Source of the DNA: a bacterium
GTDB taxonomy: Bacteria; Myxococcota; UBA727; JAUIJE01
NCBI GenBank assembly: GCA_030431455.1
Contig: JAUIJE010000001.1
Span: 1-64,000 of the forward strand
Direction of reading: 5' to 3'
Length of the DNA: 64,000 nucleotides
Shown here: positions 47,263 through 56,975 of the stretch, piece after piece
Layout of the letters: each line of letters starts with the position of its first letter
Numbering within the stretch: the first letter of the stretch is position 1
Notes under the pieces: model-generated
The model's input: only the letters and a program-made list of their open reading frames with translations
The model's database searches: none
Told to the model about the DNA's origin: nothing
Program-made: the position numbers and the translations under genes

Positions 47263-49185
47263 ATGGGCGATCTGTATCTCCATCTCGCGTTCGCGCGACG
47301 TTTGCGATTCGCTGAAGGGCTGCACCCCGTGGTGCGCGAGGCCCTCGTGCGTCGCTCGCCGTACCTCGCCCTGGGCGCGACCTTGGCCCAGTTGCCTTCG
47401 GTCGAGGTCCGGTCGGGCGGTTTCTTCCGGCGGCTGTTCAAGCTGGGCAAGAACGACGCCGACCGGTGGCAACAAAGGCTCGAGCCCGAGGCCGGGGCCA
47501 GCGCCGACTTTGCAGTGGCACTGTTGGAGGCGGGCAGCGGCCCGAAGCCCGGTCCGCTCACCCGGGTGGCGATGGGCATGGGCGCGCTGTCCCACCAGCT
47601 TCTGGGCGCGGCGGTGGCCGAGACGGTCAAGGACCTGACCGGAGCGGAGCGTGAGGCGGTTGAGCTCGGGCAGGCCCGGCTCTGGACGCAGAACGCCGTG
47701 CCCGTGCAACGACATTTGCAGGACGAGTGGGCCCCGGCGTTGGCCTTTTTTAACCTCGAAGCGGCCAAGCCGGCCCTCGGTCACGTCGCGTCATCGATGC
47801 AGGCGGCGTTCGGCGAGTCGCCGTCCAAAGAGCTGCTCGGCCGGTGGGGGCGGGCCCTGGCCCAGACCCTGCTGCCGCTGGTCGAAAAATGTGCGTTGCC
47901 CGACCCGGGCCCGATCCCCGACCACACCGTGCGCGAGCAATACTTCGATGGTGACGCGCGCTTTTTGGAGCGCACCGCCGACGTCACCGCGCAGCTGGTG
48001 TACCTGTCGGGCCAGATCGGCGAGCTGTTCCTCGAGGAGGATCCGCCCCGGGACAAGATCCGCGAGGCGTTGGTGGAGGACGCCAAGCTCCGCGCCGCGC
48101 CGGCGCCGGCCACGCTCGAAAAGAGCATCGGCGCGTGGCACCAGCACGTGGTGAATGTGCGCACCGAGATCGTGTGCCGGGGGCGCAATCCGCAGGCCGC
48201 GTACCTCGACAATTCCGGCCCCGTGCAGCTCTCGGTGCCCCCGCTTCCCGCCGACGGGGCGGCCCCGACGGTCACCCAAGAGGTCTCGCTGGCGCAGATC
48301 GAGGCTGAAATCGGCGCCAAGGCCCCGACCATGACCCAGGAGGTCTCGCTCGCCCAGATCGAGGACGAGCTGGGGCAGGGGGGCGACGACGCCGGCGAGG
48401 CCGCGTCCCCGGGGAGCAAGCCCCCCGCGCCGCCGACGAGCACCCAGCAGGTGTCGCTCGACGACATCGAGGCCGAGGTCGCGGCCCAGAGCGATGGGGC
48501 GACCCCGCCCCCCGGGCTGCAAGCCCCCGCGCACACCCAGCAAGTGTCGGTCGATGACATCGAGGCCGAGGTCGCGGCCCAGAGCGAAGGGGCGACCCCG
48601 CCACCGGGGTTGCAGGCGCCGGCCCACACCCAGCAGGTGTCGCTCGACGACATCGAGGCCGAGGTCGAGGCCCAGACCGGCGGCGCCGGCCCCGGGCTGC
48701 AAGCCCCCGCGCACACCCAGCAGGTGTCGCTCGACGACATCGAGGCCGAGGTCGCGGCCCAGACCGACGCGGGCCCGGCCGGGGGCAGCAAGGCCGGTCC
48801 GCCCGGTCCGCCGCCGGTGTCGGGCGAGGGGGCGCCGGTGCCGCCGCAATCGGACGAAGGCCCGCCCATGCCCCCGCCGCACTCGGGTGAGCACACCGAC
48901 GACGACACCGCGCAGGTGGCGGCCGCGCCGGGGGACGAGGCCGCCGAGGCCGCGCCCGATGAGCCCACCCCCGAGGCGGCGTCCGCCGACGCCGCGGGCG
49001 CGGAGGCAGACGCCACGCCCGAGGACGGCGCCGGCCAGGACAACGGCGCGTCGGGCGCGCACGAGGCCGCGCCGGCCGATGGCGCGCGCGAAGGCGGGGC
49101 CCCGGACGAGGACGAACCCGACGGCGTGCCGCCGACCGATGCCGGCGCGAGCGAAGACTCCGCCGAGAACAAGCCCGCAGGGTAG
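47263..49185 (+). CDS. PLC-like protein with six short tandem TQxVSLxxIExE motifs
   Basis: This 640-residue protein opens with DLYLHLAFARRL...YLALGATLAQLP, which recalls the zinc-dependent phospholipase C fold (PF00882), though the full set of metal ligands is not evident. Residues ~1-325 form that domain. From ~337 to ~500 there are six copies of a conserved motif, T-Q-[QE]-V-S-[LV]-x-x-I-E-x-E, separated by Pro/Gly/Ala linkers. The C-terminal ~140 residues are acidic and Pro/Ala-rich. No signal peptide is seen. The repeated motif may be a docking sequence for a partner. An S41 protease gene follows. Confidence 0.55.
   Translation: MGDLYLHLAFARRLRFAEGLHPVVREALVRRSPYLALGATLAQLPSVEVRSGGFFRRLFKLGKNDADRWQQRLEPEAGASADFAVALLEAGSGPKPGPLTRVAMGMGALSHQLLGAAVAETVKDLTGAEREAVELGQARLWTQNAVPVQRHLQDEWAPALAFFNLEAAKPALGHVASSMQAAFGESPSKELLGRWGRALAQTLLPLVEKCALPDPGPIPDHTVREQYFDGDARFLERTADVTAQLVYLSGQIGELFLEEDPPRDKIREALVEDAKLRAAPAPATLEKSIGAWHQHVVNVRTEIVCRGRNPQAAYLDNSGPVQLSVPPLPADGAAPTVTQEVSLAQIEAEIGAKAPTMTQEVSLAQIEDELGQGGDDAGEAASPGSKPPAPPTSTQQVSLDDIEAEVAAQSDGATPPPGLQAPAHTQQVSVDDIEAEVAAQSEGATPPPGLQAPAHTQQVSLDDIEAEVEAQTGGAGPGLQAPAHTQQVSLDDIEAEVAAQTDAGPAGGSKAGPPGPPPVSGEGAPVPPQSDEGPPMPPPHSGEHTDDDTAQVAAAPGDEAAEAAPDEPTPEAASADAAGAEADATPEDGAGQDNGASGAHEAAPADGAREGGAPDEDEPDGVPPTDAGASEDSAENKPAG
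48265..48770 (+). repeat. Six tandem copies coding the TQ-VSL-IE-E motif
   Basis: Copies begin near 48273, 48330, 48441, 48537, 48630 and 48717. The last four share TQQVS[LV]DDIEAEV and most have the linker GLQAPAHTQQ; their DNA is nearly identical in places, which implies recent duplication. Confidence 0.75.
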
Positions 49186-49257
49186 GTGCCGCTCCGACGT
49201 GTAGGTGCTGACGACGTCGTGTGTTCGCTGGAACACAGGTCGCGCGCGGTTGGTTCC

Positions 49258-49286
49258 TTGAACGGACCGCCCTCGCTCATTACGTT
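49258..49286 (+). promoter_or_regulatory. Candidate promoter for the S41 protease gene
   Basis: TTGAAC (49258-49263) and TACGTT (49281-49286) are separated by 17 nt and lie 28 bp before the chosen ATG. Both boxes are imperfect. Confidence 0.3.
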
Positions 49287-49313
49287 TCACAGAGCGCCGG
49301 ACGCCGCGCGGCC

Positions 49314-52300
49314 ATGGAGACAGACTTGAAAAGAGACGGAACCTCGACGTCGAAGCTGTGGTGGGCATTGCCCCTGACTGTGTGCCTGATGGCCGGCTTG
49401 GCCTATGCGGTACCGCAGGACCGCGGCGACGATGGGGACGACTACGAACTCACCTATCTTCGGGTGTTCAATCGAGTGGTGCTGCTGGTCAAGGAGCAGT
49501 ACGTCGACCGGTCGCGCATCAACCCGCGCGAGATGTTCTTGGCCGCGCTTTCCTTCGTCGAGAAGCGTGTGCCCGAGGTGCTCATCGAAGAGCCCCCCAT
49601 CGAGCGGCGGGGGCGGCAGATCGACGCGGTGAGCGTGGTGGTGGGCGGGGAGCGCGAGGACTTCTTCCTCGATGACCTGTCCAGCGTGTGGCAAATCTCG
49701 TTCAAGCTCCGCAATGTCTTTGCGTTCATCGATGGGCGCATCTCGTCGGACGTCGACCGGCGGGAGATCGAGTACGCCGCGGTCAACGGGATGTTGTCCA
49801 AGCTCGACCCTCACTCGGTGTTGTTGGAGCCGCGCAGCTCAGAGGAGATGAAGCTCTCCACCAAAGGCGAGTTCGGCGGGCTCGGGATCGTGATCTCGAT
49901 CCGCGATGGGTGGCTCACCGTGATCAGCCCCATCGACGGGACCCCGGCGGACCGGGCCGGCATCCAGGCCCTGGACCGGATCGTCAAAATCGGGGAGGAG
50001 AGCACGATCAACATGGGGCTCGACGAGGCGGTCGAGCGCCTGCGCGGGCCCAAGGGCACCCAGGTCACGATTTACATCACCCGCAAAGGGGTCGAAGAGC
50101 CGCGCAAGGTGGTGATCACCCGGGACACCATCCGGGTGCAGTCGGTGACCCATGAGCTCATCGACAACCGTCTCGGCTACGTCAAAATCAAGCAGTTCCA
50201 GGGCCGCACCAGCGAGGACCTGCTCAAGGCGGTCGACGACATGCGCGCCCAAGCGGGCAAAGAACTCGACGGGCTGATCCTCGACCTGCGCAACAACCCC
50301 GGCGGTCTGCTCGACCAGTCGGTGGAAGTGTCCAACCTGTTCCTCGACGACGGCGTCATCGTCGTGACCCAGGAGGGCGGGACCCGCCAGGCCCGCCAAG
50401 AGGTCCGCGCGTTCCAAAAGCCGGGCAAGATTCACGTGCCCCTGGTGGTCTTGGTCAACGGCGGCTCCGCGTCGGCGTCGGAAATTGTGTCCGGCGCGAT
50501 CAAGAACCGCCAACGCGGCCTCATCGTCGGCGACCAGACCTTCGGCAAGGGCTCGGTGCAGCAGCTGTACGACTTCCCCGACGGGTCGAGCCTCAAGCTC
50601 ACCATCGGCCAGTACCTGACCCCGGGGGACGAGTCGATCCAGTCGGTGGGCATCACCCCCGACGTGCTGGTGCGGCCGATCATCGCCGACGACAAAGACT
50701 CGGTGAACCTCTTCCCCGATCGCGAGGCCCGCGAAGAGGACCTCGCCGCCCACCTCGACGACAGCCGCATCAAGGCGCGCAAGCCCACCTACGAACTCGC
50801 CTATCTGTCCGAAACCCTCGACGAGTCAGAGCGCCAGCGCATCGAGACGTCGTCGAAGTTCCACGAGGATTTCGAGATTCGGTTCGCCAAACGGGTGTTG
50901 GCCAAAACCAAGGCCGAAGGCCGCGATCCGTTGCTCAAGTCCGCCGGCGTGGTCGTCGAGGAAGTGCACCAAGAACAGAACAAGACCATCGTCGAGGCGA
51001 TGAAGAAGCTCGGCGTCGACTGGTCGCAGGGCCACGCCAAAAGTGGACAGCTGACGGTGCGCCCCACCGTGGAAAGCCCCGTCGCCAAGGCGGGCGAAGA
51101 GGTCACCATCACCCTCGAAGCGGAGAACACCGGCACCGAGCCCATCTACCGGGCCAAGGGCATCAGCAAGTCGACGCTGTGGCACTTTGCCGACCGCGAG
51201 TTCCTGTTCGGGACCCTCCAGCCGGGGCAGAAGACCCAATGGACCTTCAAGACCAAGATCCCCAAAGACATTGTGGCCCGCCATGACTTGATGCGCGTCG
51301 ATTTCTCCGACGGAGACGGCCACGAACTCGGGGCCCTCGATCTGCCCGTGACCATTCAGGGCGTGGCGCGGCCGCGGTTCTCCTACGCGATGTTCATCGA
51401 CGACAGTGCGTCGGGCAACGGCGACGGCCTGCTCCAAGTGGGCGAATCGGTCGAGCTTGTGGTCAACGTCCAGAACAACGGCGAAGGCCCGGCCGAGACC
51501 CCGATGGCTTTGCTGAAGAACCTTGGGGGCCCCGAGCTGTTCATCGAGAACGGCCGCCAGCACCTCGGCGCGCTCAAGCCGGGGGCGTCGGAGGCGGCGA
51601 AGTTCTCGTTCAAGGTGCGCGAAAAGAAGAACAAAGTGAAGCTGCGCTTGCAGGTGTTCGACTCGGACATGGGTGATTTCCTCGTTGAGAAGCTCGAGTT
51701 CGACGTGCGCACCAACAAGGACGTGGCCAAGCGCAGCAAAAAGACGGTGAAGGTCACGTCGTCGGCCACGGTGTTGGCCGCGGCGGACAACAACGCGGAC
51801 ATCATCGCCCGCGCCGGCGAGGGCGTGAAGCTCGACGCGGTCAGCGAGGTCGGGCCTTACTTCCGGGTGCGCATCGGCAAAGAGCTGTACGGGTATGTTC
51901 CTGCAGGCCAGGTCCGGCTCACCCAAGGCCGCGCCACGGTGGGGCCGAAGGGCACACCCAAGGGGCTGTCGTCGGTGTTCGGCCGGGACCCGCCGCGCAT
52001 CCAGATCCCCGGGGTGACCTTGGAGACGCCCATGGTGACCGACGGTGACACCGCGAAGTTTGATGTGCTCATCGGGGACGAAGGGCCGGTGCGCGACGTC
52101 TACGTCTTCGTGGGCGAAGAAAAGCGCCTGTACAAAAAGCTCGGCGGCGACGGCCGCACCGAGGTGACCATCCCCGTCGAGGTCGGCCTCGAGCCGGGGG
52201 TGAACGTCATCACCGTGGTCGCGCGCGAGGACGATGAGTTCGCCCAGCGCGAAGTGTTCACGGTGTACTCCAAGACCGGTGACCCGCTGGCCGAAGACAA

Positions 52301-52319
52301 AAAACTCGAACGGCACTGA
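49314..52319 (+). CDS. S41 C-terminal processing protease (CtpA/Prc-like), extended
   Basis: This 1001-residue protein starts with an uncleaved-type signal or anchor (about 15-32), then an N-terminal helical region, a PDZ domain (about 175-265: GEFGGLGIVISIRDGWLTVISPIDGTPA) and the S41 catalytic core. The catalytic Ser (about 385) is in GGSASASEIVSGAIK and the Lys (about 412) in FGKGSVQQ. Typical CtpA proteins have 400-550 residues, so the ~500-residue tail is unusual: it contains two or three beta-sandwich-like regions and a bacterial SH3-type segment (about 809-872, ending GYVPAGQVRL) that may bind the cell wall. The start lacks a clear ribosome-binding site. Confidence 0.88.
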   Translation: METDLKRDGTSTSKLWWALPLTVCLMAGLAYAVPQDRGDDGDDYELTYLRVFNRVVLLVKEQYVDRSRINPREMFLAALSFVEKRVPEVLIEEPPIERRGRQIDAVSVVVGGEREDFFLDDLSSVWQISFKLRNVFAFIDGRISSDVDRREIEYAAVNGMLSKLDPHSVLLEPRSSEEMKLSTKGEFGGLGIVISIRDGWLTVISPIDGTPADRAGIQALDRIVKIGEESTINMGLDEAVERLRGPKGTQVTIYITRKGVEEPRKVVITRDTIRVQSVTHELIDNRLGYVKIKQFQGRTSEDLLKAVDDMRAQAGKELDGLILDLRNNPGGLLDQSVEVSNLFLDDGVIVVTQEGGTRQARQEVRAFQKPGKIHVPLVVLVNGGSASASEIVSGAIKNRQRGLIVGDQTFGKGSVQQLYDFPDGSSLKLTIGQYLTPGDESIQSVGITPDVLVRPIIADDKDSVNLFPDREAREEDLAAHLDDSRIKARKPTYELAYLSETLDESERQRIETSSKFHEDFEIRFAKRVLAKTKAEGRDPLLKSAGVVVEEVHQEQNKTIVEAMKKLGVDWSQGHAKSGQLTVRPTVESPVAKAGEEVTITLEAENTGTEPIYRAKGISKSTLWHFADREFLFGTLQPGQKTQWTFKTKIPKDIVARHDLMRVDFSDGDGHELGALDLPVTIQGVARPRFSYAMFIDDSASGNGDGLLQVGESVELVVNVQNNGEGPAETPMALLKNLGGPELFIENGRQHLGALKPGASEAAKFSFKVREKKNKVKLRLQVFDSDMGDFLVEKLEFDVRTNKDVAKRSKKTVKVTSSATVLAAADNNADIIARAGEGVKLDAVSEVGPYFRVRIGKELYGYVPAGQVRLTQGRATVGPKGTPKGLSSVFGRDPPRIQIPGVTLETPMVTDGDTAKFDVLIGDEGPVRDVYVFVGEEKRLYKKLGGDGRTEVTIPVEVGLEPGVNVITVVAREDDEFAQREVFTVYSKTGDPLAEDKKLERH

Positions 52320-52326
52320 TTTCCTT

Positions 52327-52350
52327 GCGAGGGGGCGCGGGCCCCCTCGC
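52327..52350 (+). terminator. Strong hairpin after the S41 protease gene
   Basis: GCGAGGGGGC and GCCCCCTCGC form a 10-bp stem with a GCGG loop, seven bases after the stop codon. No T-tract follows. Its right arm is the start of the first 136-bp repeat unit. Confidence 0.55.
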
Positions 52351-52735
52351 TCCCCTCGCGCGTCGCAAGCTCCGCGTTCGTGGAGCCTCACGCCCCCCTC
52401 GAATCCTCCAGGGACCTTCGGTCCGTCGGATTCGGGTCGTCTGCAGTGGCATACGACCAGCGGGTGCGGGGCGCAGGCCCCCTCGCTCCCCTCGCGCGTC
52501 GCAAGCTCCGCGTTCGTGGAGCCTCACGCCCCCCTCGAATCCTCCAGGGACCTTCGGTCCGTCGGATTCGGGTCGTATGCAGTGGCATACGACCAGCGGG
52601 GGCGGGACGCAGGCCCCCTCGCTCCCCTCGCGCGTCGCAAGCTCCGCGTTCGTGGCGCCTCACGCCCCCTCGAATCCTCCAGGGACCTTCGGTCCGTCGG
52701 ATTCGGGTCGTATGCAGCGGCATACGACCGGCCGG
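52341..52735. repeat. Three tandem copies of a 136-bp intergenic repeat
   Basis: Units begin at 52341, 52477 and 52613 (period 136 bp) and are nearly identical, so recent amplification is likely. Each has a small GGACC-TTC-GGTCC hairpin and a 9-bp hairpin GTCGTATGC/GCATACGAC at 52436-52457, 52572-52593 and 52707-52728; only the first has one mismatch in the stem. The same hairpin occurs near 33447. All frames across the array stay open because of base composition, not coding. Confidence 0.9.
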
Positions 52736-53046
52736 GGAAGGGGCGCCGATTCTCTGCGCGTTTGTCGCAGCAAACCGCCCAGACCCTCGCTGGGGCGCCG
52801 TCAGGGCTCCGCGAGGATCCGGTGTGGACGGGGCGATCCCGGGGGATCGGGGGACGGATCTACGATTGTAGGCGATTGATTTTGTTGAAAAAACGCGTCA
52901 CGAATGGGGCGGCGGCGCAAGTGCGTCCCGGCCGGAACGGAAGATATGTAGTCGCCGCGAGCGATACATTTTTTCACTTGAACATACGTTCAGGTTCGGG
53001 ATAGCGTTTTCGCGCCGCGAACAGGCGCGCTGAGGAGACCAAGAAC
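52736..53046 (+). other. recA upstream region
   Basis: This 311-bp stretch carries the SOS box and promoter before recA. The first ~130 bp are GC-rich with no recognisable element; the last ~130 bp are notably richer in A and T. No gene is supported. Confidence 0.5.
52979..52992. promoter_or_regulatory. LexA (SOS) box overlapping the recA -35 region
   Basis: TGAACATACGTTCA is a perfect 14-bp palindrome of the GAAC-N4-GTTC type, the form used by Gram-positive and several deltaproteobacterial LexA proteins. It overlaps a TTGAAC that could be the -35 box (52978-52983), with a weak GATAGC 16 nt later. Binding would block recA transcription until DNA damage. Confidence 0.75.
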
Positions 53047-54246
<1,200 letters not shown>

Positions 54247-54315
54247 CCGCGGGGCGCCGGGTCGCGCCCCACGATTTCTTTTGGGTCAGGCCCTCTGCAC
54301 AGGGGCCTGGGCAGG

Positions 54316-54345
54316 AAGGACGCGCAAGCGTCCTTTTTGCTTTTC
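54316..54345 (+). terminator. Rho-independent terminator of recA
   Basis: An 8-bp stem AAGGACGC/GCGTCCTT with a GCAA tetraloop is followed by TTTGCTTTT, 70 bp after the recA stop codon. Confidence 0.85.
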
Positions 54346-54364
54346 TGTCGTGTGGCATCTGGTC

Positions 54365-55285
54365 ATGCTCGCCCCCATGCGCACCGCGGTCGTGGGGGGA
54401 GCAGGGCTGGTCGGCCGGGCAATGGCCCGGCGCGACGACCTCGACCTGACCGTGTTCGACCGGGTGCCGCCGGGCATCCCGGGCACGCGGTTTGTGCCCA
54501 CCGATGTGCTCGAAGGCGCGCTCGACCTGCGCGGCTTTGACGCGGTGGTGCACCTGGTGGCGCGGGTGGATCCGCCCACCGCGGGTGCGGACCGGGAGGC
54601 GATGCGCCGGCTGCACGTCGAGGGCACACGACGCGTGTTCGAGGCGGCGCAGCGCGGGGGGGTGCCACACGCGGTGCTGTTCTCTTCGGCGGTGGTGTAC
54701 GGCGCGGGACCCGGCCGGCGCCAGCCCTTCGTCGAGGACGATCCGGTCCGGCCCAACCCCGGGTTTTTTTATGCCGAGGACAAGGCCGCGCAGGAGGAGG
54801 TCGCGCGCGGGTTTGCCCAGGACCTGGCCGTCACCGTGTTGCGGCCCGCGATCATCTACGCCCCCGACGCGAAAAACTACCTCACGGAGTTTTTGCGCCG
54901 CGCGCCCGGGGTCTTGCCCGCGCTCGACGGGCACCGGCCCGCGCTCGATTTTGTCGACGTGCAAGACGTGGTCGATGCCGTGCGGGCGGTGCTGCAAAAA
55001 AAGTGCGCGGGCACGTTCAACATCGCCCCCCGGGCGCCCATCGCGTACGACGACATCGCCCGGGTGTGCGGCCTGCGGGTGGTGCGTGTCCCGCGGCGGT
55101 TGGTGCGCCCCGTGCTCGACTTCGGCGCGCGCTTTGTGCCGCCGTGGCTGCGCGCGCCGGGCTATCTGCTCGACCACCTGATGTACGGGTTCTGCGTGGA
55201 CGGCGGCGCGCTGTCACGCGCCACCGGCTTTGTGGCCGCCCGCAGCGCGGAGCAGGCGCTCGCGCGCATGATGCGCACGGTCTAA
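54365..55285 (+). CDS. NAD-dependent epimerase/dehydratase family protein
   Basis: This 306-residue protein is an extended short-chain dehydrogenase. The cofactor-binding TAVVGGAGLVGRAMA lies at the N-terminus, V-V-H-L-V-A at about 60, the catalytic Y-x-x-x-K in FFYAEDKAA near 137, and LRPAIIYAP after it. Substrates in the family are mostly nucleotide sugars, steroids or similar. Two in-frame ATGs four codons apart could be the start and neither has a good ribosome-binding site. The gene is alone. Confidence 0.8.
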   Translation: MLAPMRTAVVGGAGLVGRAMARRDDLDLTVFDRVPPGIPGTRFVPTDVLEGALDLRGFDAVVHLVARVDPPTAGADREAMRRLHVEGTRRVFEAAQRGGVPHAVLFSSAVVYGAGPGRRQPFVEDDPVRPNPGFFYAEDKAAQEEVARGFAQDLAVTVLRPAIIYAPDAKNYLTEFLRRAPGVLPALDGHRPALDFVDVQDVVDAVRAVLQKKCAGTFNIAPRAPIAYDDIARVCGLRVVRVPRRLVRPVLDFGARFVPPWLRAPGYLLDHLMYGFCVDGGALSRATGFVAARSAEQALARMMRTV

Positions 55286-55318
55286 AAACCAACCGCGGCC
55301 GCGCTGGCCGGTGGTGAA

Positions 55319-55870
55319 TCAGGCGTCGGGGAGGCCGCCGTCGAGCCCCGCGTCCATGCCTGCGTCGAGGCCCGCGTCGATCCCGGCGTCGATGCCCGCG
55401 TCCACACCCGCGTCGATGCCGGCATCGATGCCTGCGTCCACGCCCGCGTCAAAGATCAGGGCCGCGTCGAAGATGTCCGCCGCGTCCACGATCACGGCCG
55501 CGTCGAGGGGGTCGGCGGCGTCCATCACGTCCCCGGCGTCGAGGGGGTCGGCGGCGTCCATCACGTCCCCGGCGTCGAAGGGGTCGGCGGCGTCGGGCGG
55601 GTCGGCCGCGTCGGGGGCATCCCCCGCGTCGGGGTCGTTTTCGCCCGCGTCGTCGTCGATCACGGCGGCATCCGCGGGGTCACCGGCGTCGCTGTCCCCG
55701 ATGGGGAGGCACGCGCCGGAGCCACAGTAGTAGCCCTCGCCGAGCTCGTCCTCGCACTCCGCGTTGCTGGTGCAGGTGGTGATCAGGGCGTTGGTGTTGA
55801 GGAGCACGGTGCACGCCGACCCGAGCAGGGTGGCGAACAGCGCCAAGCCGATGAGCGCGCGGCGGGTCAT
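55319..55870 (-). CDS. Predicted lipoprotein with Asp-Ala repeats
   Basis: This 183-residue protein has a signal peptide with lipobox LGSAC near residue 20, a cysteine-containing segment (TTCTSNAECEDELGEGYYCGSGACLP, disulfide-like spacing) and then ~110 residues rich in D-A-G, D-A-A and D-[GP]-A repeats. It is probably a surface lipoprotein with an extended acidic stalk. Its ATG overlaps the stop of the upstream membrane protein gene (ATGA), so they are co-translated. Function unknown. Confidence 0.65.
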   Translation of the reverse strand: MTRRALIGLALFATLLGSACTVLLNTNALITTCTSNAECEDELGEGYYCGSGACLPIGDSDAGDPADAAVIDDDAGENDPDAGDAPDAADPPDAADPFDAGDVMDAADPLDAGDVMDAADPLDAAVIVDAADIFDAALIFDAGVDAGIDAGIDAGVDAGIDAGIDAGLDAGMDAGLDGGLPDA

Positions 55871-56664
55871 TCGGCACCTCCCCACATGGCCGCGAAGGTC
55901 GGCCCGCCGGGGAGGGCGCGGGAGATTTCGCCGCCGTTGGTCTCGTCGGCCGCGGGGGCGGGCGCGTCGGCGGCGGGGGCGGCGTCGTCGTCGTCATCGT
56001 CGTCGGTGAAGAAAAACGCGCGAATCAAGCTGGTGGCCGAAGCCAGGGCCGCGGCGGCGGCGAACAGGTAGGCCATGTCGGCCCCGAGGGCGAGGTGCTC
56101 GACGTTGGCCTTGGCGTCGAAGAACTCGTTGCCGGTGATGGGGTCCTCCGCGCCTTCATTGCACGCGACCACGTCCTGCAGGCATTGGTACTGAATCAAT
56201 GCATAGGTGCCGAGACCGATGCCCACCGCGAGCGCGACCACCGCGATGCCGGCGGCGACGTACCCCACGATCTGCCGTTCGAACGAGGAGGGCCCGGACT
56301 CGTCGGCGGTGTCCCCGGCGAGCAGGTCGGCGTCATCGCCGTCGAGCTCCACGTCGGAAAAGTCATCAAACTCGTCGGTGAAGTCGTCGCCACCCTCGGC
56401 CGGGGCGTCCGCCGGGGCCGCGTCGGCGGGGGCGGCGGCGGGCTGGTCTTGCCCGGGCGCGGTCGCGTCGGCCGCGGCGGCGTTCCCGTCGTCGGCCGGG
56501 GCCGGGGGGGCGCTCTCGCTCGGCTCCGCCGCGTCGTCCGTGGCCGGGGCGGGGGCCGCGGCTTCGGGTTGAGCCGGCGCTTGTTGGGCGTGGGCGTGGT
56601 CGACGAGACCAACGAACCCAAAGGTAAAGCACATCACCAGGCCAGTGAGGGCGTGACCGCGCAT
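55867..56664 (-). CDS. Hypothetical secreted or membrane protein with Ala/Pro/Asp-rich linker
   Basis: This 265-residue protein has a signal peptide (ending AHA before QQAP), a ~95-residue Ala/Pro/Asp-rich region, two hydrophobic segments near residues 130-155 and 190-215, and an acidic Asp-run tail. No enzyme motif is seen. It is coupled to the downstream Asp-Ala lipoprotein gene. Confidence 0.6.
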   Translation of the reverse strand: MRGHALTGLVMCFTFGFVGLVDHAHAQQAPAQPEAAAPAPATDDAAEPSESAPPAPADDGNAAAADATAPGQDQPAAAPADAAPADAPAEGGDDFTDEFDDFSDVELDGDDADLLAGDTADESGPSSFERQIVGYVAAGIAVVALAVGIGLGTYALIQYQCLQDVVACNEGAEDPITGNEFFDAKANVEHLALGADMAYLFAAAAALASATSLIRAFFFTDDDDDDDAAPAADAPAPAADETNGGEISRALPGGPTFAAMWGGAE

Positions 56665-56809
56665 GTTCGTCCTCCTTCCGGGGGGTATGGCGCAAACGGT
56701 TCCGACTCACAACGTCGCGGCCGAAAATAATCGTTGGCCGGGAAAAGCGCGTGACCGCGAGGGCGATCTGCTTGACCCGGTTGTGCGCCGCTGGCAGGCT
56801 GGGTGAATC

Positions 56810-56905
56810 ATGACCTGCATCTCTCTCACCCCGTGCGCGCCCAAGCCGACCACCATGGTCGTGCAGGACGACCAGCGCACCGCGGCGAGGACGAGGACGG
56901 ACTGA
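56810..56905 (+). CDS. Possible 31-codon leader peptide for the MATE efflux gene
   Basis: ATG at 56810 opens a 31-codon frame (MTCISLTPCAPKPTTMV...) that stops at 56905, 31 bp before a terminator-like hairpin and 70 bp before the MATE start. Its upstream GGGTGA is a weak ribosome-binding site. The order (short peptide, terminator, pump) resembles translation-controlled attenuation of resistance genes. It may be chance, because such short frames are common in GC-rich DNA. Confidence 0.3.
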   Translation: MTCISLTPCAPKPTTMVVQDDQRTAARTRTD

Positions 56906-56936
56906 CACCAGCAGAAAAAGTCATCCCCCGATTCCC

Positions 56937-56966
56937 GCCGCGACTCCCTCGCGGCCATTTTTTTTT
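56937..56966 (+). terminator. Terminator-like hairpin immediately before the MATE start
   Basis: A 6-bp stem GCCGCG/CGCGGC with a 7-nt loop, then CA and nine T residues, ends nine bases before the MATE start codon. No upstream plus-strand gene needs it, so it may regulate the pump. Confidence 0.6.
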
Positions 56967-56975
56967 CTGCTCGAG

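Larger units (their letters stand above)
56665..56975. other. Intergenic region upstream of the MATE gene
   Basis: This 311-bp divergent gap contains a possible short leader reading frame and a terminator-like hairpin just before the MATE start, both listed separately, and the promoter region of the divergent secreted-protein gene. Nothing else stands out. Confidence 0.4.

Noticed and set aside
52341-52735. CRISPR array
   Set aside because: The repeat units are contiguous, 136 bp long and have no unique spacers. No cas genes are present.
52234-53004. Open frames across the tandem repeat and recA upstream region
   Set aside because: All are open in several frames because of the repeats and composition. 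None has a domain, and they cover the SOS box.
55319-55870. Asp-Ala repeat lipoprotein as a second graspetide precursor
   Set aside because: The repeats lack Thr/Lys/Pro-Ser-Asp cores and the protein has a lipoprotein signal; no ligase gene is nearby.
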